Shown: positions 54,985-64,000 of the stretch, piece by piece
Layout of the letters: each line of letters begins with the position of its first letter
How positions within the stretch are numbered: the first letter of the stretch is position 1
NCBI GenBank assembly: GCA_010909165.1
Contig: MU008203.1
Location: forward strand, 124,001 to 188,000
DNA length: 64,000 nucleotides
Reading direction: 5' to 3'
Source: Anthoceros angustus
Lineage: Eukaryota > Streptophyta > Anthocerotopsida > Anthocerotales > Anthocerotaceae
Position numbers and translations under genes: made by a program
The notes under the pieces: generated by a model
What the model was told of the DNA's origin: nothing
The model's database searches: none
The model's input: only the letters and a program-made list of their open reading frames with translations

Positions 54985-57900
54985 ATGGTCACAGTATGGC
55001 AACCGGACCCGTTGTGGACCCAACAAAGTGGTGTATGTACAGGGATTCTACTAGGAGCTCCCGCTCACCTCACTTTAGGGAGTCAACCCCTGGCAAACAA
55101 AGCCTCCAGGTGCTGCAGTGTGAGGAGCCCAGCAATTCCACTTCCGATGAAATGTGTGCGTGGGGACGGGTTTTCCAACGATGGTCGTCGCCAGGAGCAG
55201 GAGCACTTGTGGCAACAATTTTTTCTGGACCCTTCCATGTGGTGGGACAACAGACGAGACAAGAAGAGCTCGCGTTCGCCTGACTTCCGGCGTAAGTGCT
55301 CCGGCGAGGTGCTGTGGTTAAACAGCATGTTTAAGCCAGCTTGGGTTGATGAGCAGCTCGTTTCCTTGGATATGCAGATGGGTGATGGTGCCTCTCCTTC
55401 CGAGTCCAGCTCTCCGGGTAAGCCTGAACCTGGTAGGCGTGCAGGGTCGGAAATAGGCGTCATTACGGCTGTAACCATGAGCACGTTATGTCAGCAGGGG
55501 AAGCTTTCTGAGGCCGTTAGAGCCCTGGAATCTCTGGCGCAGACGGACTCTGCTGTTTCTCAGTCTATGCTTTGCACTGTGCTGAAACTGTGTACAGCCA
55601 AGAAGGATTTCGTTGTCGGGCGACGGGTTCATGACCTCAGTGTCAAACTTGGGTTCGAGTCGAATGCGTACTTGGGGAACCATATCTTGCGCATGTATGC
55701 ATGTGGAGGTAGGCTAGAGGAGGCCATGGATGTGTTCACCAAGGTGGTCAGACCGGATGCCTTCATGTGGTCTTCCATAATCTCGGCTTACGCTAAGCAT
55801 GGGGAACCTACTGAGGCCGTACAACTGTACCATGAGATGCGCAGGTCAGGAGTGAAGGCGGATGCTCACGTCTTTGTAGCTGCCCTTCAAGCTTGTGCAT
55901 TAGCAGCCGATTTGGAATCTGGCAGAAAAGTGCACTCTGATGTGGTGCAGAGTGGCATTGCTCCTGACTTGTTTGTCGGCAACGGCCTGGTGGACATGTA
56001 TGCAAAATGTGGCGAACTGGAAAGTGCACGCCAGGTTTTTGACAGCATGGCCACAAAGGATGTGGTGACATGGACAGTGCTGATTGCTGGGTATTCCCAG
56101 CAAGGGCTCGGACATGAGGCACTTGTTGTGTATGGACAAATGGAGCAGGAGGGGCTCATTTTGGCTAACCATGTTACTTTTGCTTGCCTTCTGAAGGCCT
56201 GTGCAAGCACTGGTGCCTTACAGAAGGGCAGGCAGCTGCACTCACAGATTGTTGAAAGAGGACTGCTGGATAACGTTATGGTGGGCAACTGCCTGGTGGA
56301 TATGTATGTAAAATGTGGTGAACTGCAAAACGCTCGCCAGGTTTTTGACAGCATGAACACGAAGGATGTGGTGACATGGACCACCCTCATAGCCGGGTAT
56401 GCTGCGGAAGCTCTCGGCCAAGAGGTACTTGTTCTGTATGGACAAATGGAGCAGGAGGGCCTGATTTTGGCTAACCATGTTACTTTTGTTTGCCTTCTGA
56501 AGGCTTGTGCAGGCACTGGTGCCTTACAGAAGGGCAGGCAGCTGCACTCACAGATTGTCGAAAGAGGACTGCTGGATAACGTGTGGGCAACTGCCTGGTG
56601 GACATGTATGCAAAATGTGGTGAACTGGAAGATGCACGCCAGGTATTTGACAGCATGGTCACAAAGGATGTGGTGACATGGACCTCCCTGATTGCTGGTA
56701 TGCACAGCAAGGGCTCGCCAAGAGGCGCTTGTGTGTATGGACAAATGGAGCAGGAGGCCATTTTGGCTAACCATGTTACTTTTGCTTGCCTTCTGAAGGC
56801 AAGCACTGGTGCCTTACAGAAGGGCAGGCAGCTGCACTACAGATTGTTGAAAGAGGACTGCTGGATAACATAGTGGTGGGCAACTGCCTGGTGGACATGT
56901 ATGCAAAATGTGGTGAACTGAAGATGCACGCCAGGTTTTTGACAGCATGAACAAAGGATGTGGTGACATGGACCACCTGATAGCTGGGTATGCAGCAAGG
57001 ACTCGCCAAGAGGTACTTGTTCTGTATGGACAAATGGAGCAGGAGGGCCTGATTTTGGCTAACCATGTTACTTTTGTTTGCCTTCTGAAGGCTTGTGCAG
57101 GCACTGGTGCCTTACAGAAGGGCAGGCAGCTGCACTCACAGATTGTCGAAAGAGGACTGCTGGTGGATAACGTAGTGTTGGGCAACTGCCTTGTGGACAT
57201 GTATGGAAAATGTGGCGAACTGAAGGATGCACGCCAGGTATTTGACAGCATGGTCACAAAGGATGTGGTGACATGGACCTCCCTGATAGCCGCGTTTGCT
57301 GAGCAAGGGCTCTGCCAAGAGGCACTTATTGTGTATGGACAAATGGAGCAGGAGGGCCGGGTTTTTGCTAACCATGTTACTTTTGCTTGCCTTCTGAAGG
57401 CGTGTGCAAGCAGTGGTGCCTTACAGAAGGGCAGGCAGCTGCACTTACAGATTGTTGAAAGAGGACTGTTGGATAACATAGTGGTGGGCAACTCCCTGGT
57501 GGACATGTATGCGAAATGTGGTGAACTGGAAGATGCACGCCAAGTCTTTGACAGCATGAACACAAAGGATGTGGTGACGTGGACCACCCTGATAGCCGGG
57601 TATGCTGAGCAAGCTCTCGGCCAAGAGGTGCTTGTTTTGTATGGACAAATGGAGCAGGAAGGCTTGGTTCTGGCGAACCATGTTACTTTTGCTTGCCTTC
57701 TGAAGGCCTGTGCAAGCACTGGTGCCTTACAGAAAGGCAGGCAGCTGCACTCACAGATTGTTGAAAGAGGACTGCTGGGTAATGTAGTGGTGGGCAACTC
57801 CCTGGTGGACATGTATGCAAAATGTGGTGAACTGGAGGATGCACGCCAGGTTTTTGACAGCTTGGCTACAAAGGATGTGGTGACATGGAATGCCCTGATA

Positions 57901-59403
57901 GCTGGGTTTGCACAGCAAGGACTCGGCCAAGAGGCTCTTGCTTTGTATGGACAAATGGAGGAGGAGGGCCTAATTTTGCCCGATCATGTTACTTTTGCTT
58001 GCCTTCTGAAGGCCTGTGCAAGCACTGGTGGCTTACAGACGGGCAGGCAGCTGCACTCACAGATTGTGGAAAGAGGACTGCTGGATAACGTAGTGTTGGG
58101 CAACTCCCTGGTGGACATGTATGCAAAATGTGGTGAGCTGGAAGATGCACGCCAGGTTTTTGACAGCTTGACATCAAAGGATGTGGTGACGTGGAATGCC
58201 CTGATAGCTGGGTATGCACAGCAAGGACTCGGCCAAGATGCGCTTGTTGTGTACGGACAAATGGAGCAGGAGGGTCTGATTTTGGCTAACCACGTTACTT
58301 TTGCTTGCCTTCTGAAGGCCTGTGGGATCACTGGTGCCTTACAGAAGGGCAGGCAGCTGCACTCACAGATTGTGGAAAGAGGACTGCTGGATACTGTACT
58401 GGTGGGCAACGGCCTGGTGGATATGTATGCTAAGTGTGGTGAACTGAAAGCTGCACGCCAGGTTTTTGACAGCTTGGCCACAAAGGATGTGGTGACTTGG
58501 AATGCCCTGATATCCGGGTATGGTGCTAATGATGATGGTCACAGAGCACTAACTTGTTTTGAGGAGATGTTAGTTGCTGGTGTTCAGCCTGATGGTGCTA
58601 CTTTCACTTGCCTTCTAGTAGCATGCAGTCATGAGGGACTGGTCCAAGAGGGTCGCCAGCACTTTGATTCCATGACTGAACAGCACGGCATCAAACCTAC
58701 TGTTGAGCATTACAATAGCATGATTGATCTTCTTGGGCGTGCAGGCCATTTGGACGAGGCAGAGAAGGTGCTATTATTATATGAGGGCCAAAATAATGTT
58801 GTGGGCTTGACGTCTTTGTTAAATGCGTGCAAAAGTCACGGGGATGTGGAGAGGGCGATGTGGTGTTTTAAAAACATTGTTAAGCTGGAACCTCAAAACG
58901 CATCTGCGCATGTGCTCATGGCCAATGCCTACGCAGATGCAGGTAGGTGGACCGATGTAGACAGGATTGAAACTCAGAGAAAGGCAGCTGGAGCTAACAA
59001 GAAACCGGCCATGGCGAGTATTGAGGTGGAAAAGGAGGTACATACGTTTCTGGTTGGAGAAAAAAGAGAGGATATTGCGGTTACGGTAGAGAGCACGAAT
59101 GCACGTCTGAAGCAGCAAGGAGGCCACGTACCCCACACAAATTTGGTGTTGAAGCCATTGTGTGAGAAGGAAAAGGAAGATGCGCTTTGTGGGCATGCTG
59201 AGAAGCTAGCTCTGGCGTTTGGTCTCTTGAACACTCCGAGCGGGACTCCTCTGGTGGTAACGAAGAATCTACGCATGTGCAGTGACTGCCACAGTTCCAC
59301 GGAGGTCATGTCAAGGCTTGAACAGAGAAACATTGTTGTAAGGGATGGGTACCGTGTGCATCGATTCACTGCTGGTTCTTGCAGTTGCAAGGGTCGACCC
59401 TGA
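54985..59403 (+). CDS. PPR protein with DYW:KP (GRP-ending) domain, candidate U-to-C editing factor
   Basis: Organelle RNA-binding PLS-class protein. In-frame Met choices are 54985, 55147 and 55327 (MFKPAWVDEQLVSL); the last is likeliest given the 3' position of the transposon. PPR motifs start near 55470. About eight super-repeats of ~303 bp follow, each reading like VVTWTSLIAGYAEQALG, QMEQEGLILANHVTFACLLK, GRQLHSQIVERGLLDN and VDMYAKCGELEDARQVFDS. E1/E2 follow from about 58540. The usual PG box reads KKPAMASIEV (KP for PG). The deaminase-like domain keeps the HAE zinc/catalytic motif (CGHAEKLALAFGLL) and CSDCH, and ends SCSCKGRP, not DYW. KP plus GRP marks the DYW:KP class linked to U-to-C editing. 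Between 56580 and 57020 about eleven small deletions shift the frame; the rest is intact. Confidence 0.85.
55980..58480 (+). repeat. 303 bp PPR super-repeat array
   Basis: Successive copies of VDMYAKCGELEDARQVFDS begin near 55990, 56295, 56595, 56895, 57195, 57500, 57805, 58110 and 58415. At the nucleotide level the units are nearly the same, including silent sites, so they arose by recent duplication or are kept alike by conversion. Confidence 0.9.
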
Positions 59404-60250
59404 GAATGAAGAAGTAGCCAGTGCTCAAGTGTCTACTATGCCAGGGAATGTTGCTTTCGGGGGGAATGTGCTTGCCTAAATCCATCCCTGTCCAAAGTGA
59501 GACATGGACATGGATGGGTAATAATACTGATCCACCTCTCAAATACGAAGATATCAGACTTGGGTGGCGCCTGCCTCGTCTGGGGGCTTGCAATTTGGTA
59601 GGGTCACGGAGTTGGGCGAGCTCACTTGCGAGGGATGGGCAGCTGTAGGAGATCGGTGATGGGGGGTGCAGCCCTCAAGTTTGGCTCAGATCCCATGGAA
59701 TCAGGGCTGAACTTGCCGGATTGAGCTTGCAGCCAGGGCAGGGAGCGCCCGACGAGGGCGTCCGCGGTTTGGTGGAGCTGGGGAGGCACTAACCCAGCAG
59801 ATCAGACGCGAGGCTCTCCACAATCGAGTTCTCCATTTCTCGCACAATCTTAGGGTGGGAGATTAGCTGTCCATTGTTGCCCCAAACGCTATGACCTCGG
59901 ATCGGCAGTCATGTCTGCTTCCAAGATGGTTTTTGTGGAGGCTTCCGAGAAGTGCGTCCTGCATCAGTTCCTCACTGCATGTTGGTGGTGCTCTTGACCC
60001 ACACAATCACAATGCTACGCTCCTGTTACATGCCTCCTCCCCAGGTATCTTTGCATCACATGTTGGTCCCTCCTACATATCGGTCAGTGAAGCTTTGAAT
60101 CAACGAACAAGTGTTTTTATGCACTTCGCTGATGACGCATGAAACATGCCCCGCTCTATGTAGCTTCAGTATGTGAGCATCACTGGTGATGTAGATTAAC
60201 TGACAGACGTCAACGTGAGGAAGTCAAACCTTTGGTTACAATCCCGTTTG
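59404..60250. other. Convergent intergenic region
   Basis: 3' flanks of the PPR gene (+) and the MYND gene (-). No gene or clear repeat. Confidence 0.4.
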
Positions 60251-62827
60251 CTAGCCAGGTATGCTGCCCTCCCAGTCATATTCATGGACGTTGTCCTTGC
60301 TCATCTTTCTGTCCAAGGCTTCAACCATATCATCTGGAGAGCCCGGGTTCAAAAGTCTTTGCTTAGACATTTTCCTAACCTCGAGAAACATTTCATGATG
60401 ATTAAGAAATGTAAGCATAACTTCCTTGTAGCACTCCTCGGGAGTGCTTATGCTAGGTAGCATCTCCTGCCACAGTGGCTTCAGGTCAGCGTTCTGTTCA
60501 GCGGCTTGACTCTGCCTCTTCGCTCCCTTCTTTCTCATGTACACTTTGACAGGTTGTCGAGGCGGTCTGTAGATCATGAATGGTTTGAAGGTCATGAAGT
60601 GCTGGGATATATTCCAAACGGGGGCTTTAGGAAACTGCGTCACTGTAGTCTCGATGTAGGCATCGTGCGGAAGAAATAGCTCACATACCCTGTCCCTGGC
60701 CGAATCACTAAACAAGGCGAGCCTGGCCAGCCTGCTTGCAAACTCGTTGGATGAATTTGCCTTGAACTTTGATATGAAGTCATCGAACTGCGACCTGGCA
60801 TGCTTCATGTCTTTTTTCGCAAAAGCACCGGATCTGTCCACTATTGCCACTGCACCCTGGTCAACTAGTAGCGCGTACAAGAGGTCGAGCGCGGAGGACC
60901 ACCTGAGTTGGGGTTGGGAGCCCTGGGCTCCAGAGCTGATGAAATCTCTCCGCGCAATGTGAATAGACCTTGGGCCGGGCCCCTTTTCCACCAAGTCCTT
61001 GCAAAGCTCAACCCCGCTTCTGTGATCGGAAAATTGTAACGCTATCTTGCATTTCCTGATCTTCACAACAGCAGATGCAACGCGGTCTCGAATGTGGAAG
61101 TACAAATTTCCGTAGAGGTCGTTGCGTGGAACATGAAACCGCTTGTCGCTCGTAACCTACAAGGTGGCAGCATTTCCATTTGTTAGGACTGTTTATAAGC
61201 TGAAGTAGTCTGTTGCACTTCGTGGAAGATACATGTGTCCAAATGAGAGGACATGGGAGCATACCATTACCTGGTGGATAGGCCAACCATATAAAGGTTC
61301 ACGCCGTGTGGCCACGGCTGACCAGCCAGCACGTGGGTTGTCAATGGCTGACACCAGAGTTGGGTTGGGGAGGCAATGGTGGTAGGAGGATTGAGCTGCA
61401 AACGGCAGGAGGAGCCCCGACTCAGCAAACTTTTCCAGGGCAGAATAATGTGGTTCCAGCAGAAACCCATCGATTCCTTTGGCATCGTCACGTAGTCCGA
61501 GAACCGCTCCCCGACTTGCAGCCTTAGGTTCCATGCTTGAAAGTCCCATCAGAGTAAGGTGCTTATACAACTCAAGCCCATGGATTCTGACAGACAAGCT
61601 GGAACCCGAGCATGTAATCTGCTTTACAAATCCAAATAGAACATCACCGTTGTAAGCTGCACTGAGTTTCACCATGTCCTCTTGAATATCCAGTATGTGA
61701 CGGTGAGGTTGGAATTGGGATGGTGGCGGTGGAACGCTGCTGCAAGGTAGGACGTTGGGAGTCGTGTTTAGAAGCTGTACGATGGTGTCCATGAGCAGCA
61801 AATATTGGCTCGGAGTCAATTCAGCAGAGTACCAGATGGCAATAACTGCATCCACGGCACTGAAGTCTGCAAGCTCACCAGATGCCATTTGCAGAAGTAG
61901 GGAGCATAAGATCAAGTTCCGTGCAAGGGCCTGACAATCAGGCGTCTGGACACGGATCTGTAATTCCCCTGCATATCCTGCATCAAGCTGGAAGAGAGTG
62001 TCAATCAGGTTGTTCAGATCAATCGTGTCCATGAGGAGTATCCGGAAAGGGCTCGGCATATCTCGATTATTTTTCATACCTGCCAGTACTCCAAAAGCAG
62101 GGACGCGATCCCAGAGAGTCACCGGACTAGGATGTGCCGTTCTCTTGTTCTCCTCAGCATGATCAAGCAGTGCCTTCATCGTCATCCGGTCACGTTCCAA
62201 CGAATCCTGCAAAGCTCTCGCGCATTCATCCTCATGCACCAGTTTCCCGTGCGCTATCCGGCACTTCCTACTGCAATAAGCAACCAGCTCACAACGAGGG
62301 CACGAACTTGTGGCTGGCTTACGGCAACACTTGCTGTACTGTGGACTCAGGTTTGCACAGGGTAATCTCATAGGCGTCTCCAGAAACACGCCCGATCCGT
62401 AATGGACGACCCTGCCCGCATCACGGAGGTGCTTGAGGAACTCCGAGAAGAAGATGGCGGGGTATATCCCTTGCGACAAGCAGAGCTTCGCTATGGAGAG
62501 CAGAATCCTCCCAGTGCGTTGGCACCGAGCCTGCATTGCATGAAAGGGGTGCGAGGAATTCGAACCAGCCTGCACCTCTGCCCCTGGATCATCACCGGCA
62601 ATGTCAGCCGCATCCGCAAAATCCCCGCCTAATTCCGCAACCAGCTGAGGAAAGCGCTCCAGAGACGCTGTCACCAGGGATTTGATCTTGAACGACGCTG
62701 GAAGGGGCTCAATAAGATCTGACAAGGCTGTCAAGTCCATCAATGGAACTGCCGTTTCCTTGAGCAAGGTCACCTTCCTGGAATATGAGTAGAGAATCTC
62801 CCCCCACGAAGTCTTGCTGCAATCCAT
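60251..62827 (-). CDS. MYND zinc-finger protein with DUF4470-like region
   Basis: Exons 62827-61271 and 61156-60251 (donor CAG|GTAATG, acceptor TTGTAG), phase 0, giving 820 residues. A MYND finger sits at about residues 165-200: CCRKPATSSCPRCELVAYCS then RKCRIAHGKLVHEDEC, with the C-C-C-C-C-C-H-C pattern that mediates protein-protein contacts. Downstream FRILLMDTIDLNNLIDTLFQ and CQALARNLILCSLLL resemble the DUF4470 region found next to MYND fingers in fungal and algal proteins. The C-terminal half (HIRDRVASAVVKIRKCKIAL, SSALDLLYALLVDQGAVAIV) is unrecognised. No SET domain, so not a methyltransferase of the SMYD group. Probably a scaffold or regulator; function unknown. Confidence 0.8.
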
Positions 62828-62924
62828 TGGCGCTCACAAGAAAATGCCTCAGTCCCCTGAAGGAACGCTGAGCCCCGCTGTGCAACCTGCACCACGGCGC
62901 ATCAATAGCCCAAGGCCAGGGCAT

Positions 62925-63070
62925 CACGAAGAACGTCCCCCGGTTTTGGACAGGACATTCACTATTTACAACATACATGCCATGATCATGCGCTATGGTC
63001 CATGCCCCATGCCCCACGCCCCATGCTCAACCGCGCGGCTGGCTTCCACACCGTGCGGTCCCGTTTCTTA
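62925..63070 (+). repeat. Interspersed repeat, copy 2
   Basis: Second copy of the sequence at 47845-48005, with CATGCCCCATGCCC expanded to three units. Confidence 0.55.
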
Positions 63071-63229
63071 AGAATAACCATAAGTCATGCCCACTGGCCC
63101 ACCGCTCACGCCGGGCTCGGGCACGGGGGATCGCCCGTCGCAAGTTTAAATAGTGCTGAAGGGTCTTCCAGAGTAGGTTTGTCAGTGGGGCTTATAAGCA
63201 GCGACCACATAGGGATCTACTGGAAGGAG

Positions 63230-63312
63230 GGCGACCTAGACCATGTGCACATCCAAGGAAACGAGCTGCTCGTCAGCCCAACCCACAGCACCTCGGCGAA
63301 ACGGGGGTCGTA
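63230..63312 (-). pseudogene. Inverted fragment of the PPR gene 5' part
   Basis: The reverse complement contains GACGAGCAGCTCGTTTCCTT and GCCGAGGTGCTGTGG, matching 55298-55375 of the DYW:KP gene with an internal deletion of about 24 bp. Read as protein it gives WADEQLVSLDVHM, out of frame with the AEVLW part. Dead duplicate. Confidence 0.6.
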
Positions 63313-64000
63313 AATATCCCGTTTCGTTTTCACGGGAGTTCTCACTTGGCCGGTGCCGGTGTGGTACAAATGGTTTAGGCCACATGGACACACACATTTA
63401 TAAGAACATCGTTATTAAGTATTCTGAGCTTGGATCGATATTTAGATGGGGTGCTTAAAGGGAATGGATGCCCTTGGTGCAAGTAGCTTAGGCATACCAT
63501 GGTACAAGTTGTTAAGTATTAAGTCCGTTGACGGAAATCCGTCCTTAATGGACTTAAATAAAATTCTTCTTCTTCTTCTACACCATACAACAGGAGCTGA
63601 GCTGCTGACATGGCACTCTCAAAACCAGTCGCCCAGATGGATCACCTATAACTCCTAGAATGTCATAATCAGAGAGATGAGATAGCCTACACATTATTTA
63701 TCTAGGATGCGTCCCGATCCGTCGTCGTCGTCCATAAGATAGCCCTTGCAAATGCCCATTGGAGGGCAATGGACTCTCTCTTTTAGAGGGGAATATTATG
63801 GACACCCACTTTTGAAGGGCAATATAGACACCCGCTTAGAACGATATGAAATAGAGAGAGTAGCTATTTCTTATCTTCTTGCAGTGGAACATGACTTGTT
63901 AAATATGTCAAAAGTCTTTAAGTTTTTAAGACAAGTGGGATGAAGAGGTGGCCCGCCTGCGACCCTCGCACTTATTAAAGTATAATAAGTGGCTGCGAAG
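63313..64000. other. Window end, non-coding
   Basis: No gene recognised. A GTCGTCGTCG microsatellite lies near 63722. GAGGTGGCCCGC at 63937 echoes the 39 bp repeat at 49430. Confidence 0.35.

Noticed and set aside
55887-58481. Minus-strand frames rich in Cys/Ser/Pro across the PPR array
   Set aside because: Antisense of the 303 bp PPR repeats, repeating with the same period.

Overview
This looks like about 64 kb of nuclear DNA from a seed-free land plant. The genes are eukaryotic: GT-AG introns with phases that close, chloroplast transit peptides (acetolactate synthase, PsbTn), and plant-type PPR proteins with E or DYW extensions. Two genes narrow the lineage. One is a CFAP36-like flagellar gene, expected in plants with swimming sperm. 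The other is a PPR protein whose DYW-type domain carries KP in place of PG and ends in GRP, the variant tied to U-to-C RNA editing in hornworts, ferns and Isoetes-type lycophytes. The tight spacing (roughly one gene per 4-5 kb) fits a compact genome such as a hornwort's, but a fern or Isoetes-type lycophyte cannot be excluded from sequence alone.

Layout. 0.8-2.3 kb: F-box-like gene (+). 2.8-5.5 kb: intronless PPR-E gene (-). 6.1-8.8 kb: acetolactate synthase (-, six exons). 9-11.6 kb: AT-rich repeats. 11.6-18.5 kb: large plant C2H2-like zinc-finger protein (-, eleven exons), sharing a 2.2 kb upstream region with an intronless adenylate kinase (+, 20.7-21.8 kb). 22-28.5 kb: gene graveyard with gag and protease remnants, a broken PPR piece, an AT-rich tandem array and a Y14/RBM8A pseudogene with an exon segment triplicated. 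28.6-36.8 kb: CDC123 (-), PsbTn (+), a coiled-coil protein with a KASH-like tail (-), and a METTL21-type methyltransferase (+, nine exons). 37.9-38.9 kb: Ser-rich protein with a threefold motif (-). 40.1-42.9 kb: CFAP36-like gene (-, twelve exons).

43-50.5 kb is accessory: unknown ORFs, a decayed LRR receptor-like gene apparently split by a segment carrying a HicA-like domain, inverted fragments and tandem arrays. 50.5-54.9 kb is a decayed Mutator-like element with inverted repeats of about 270 bp and a SWIM-type transposase remnant. Directly next to it, 55-59.4 kb holds the DYW:KP PPR gene, built on near-identical 0.3 kb super-repeats with a cluster of small deletions. 60.3-62.8 kb: MYND zinc-finger protein (-). 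The last kilobase holds repeat copies and an inverted PPR fragment.

The intact genes do not form a pathway. They are individually regulated housekeeping genes (amino-acid synthesis, adenylate balance, eIF2 assembly, photosystem II, RNA editing), with repeats collecting between them. All exon maps are manual, chosen from splice sites and phase closure, and not checked against transcripts.
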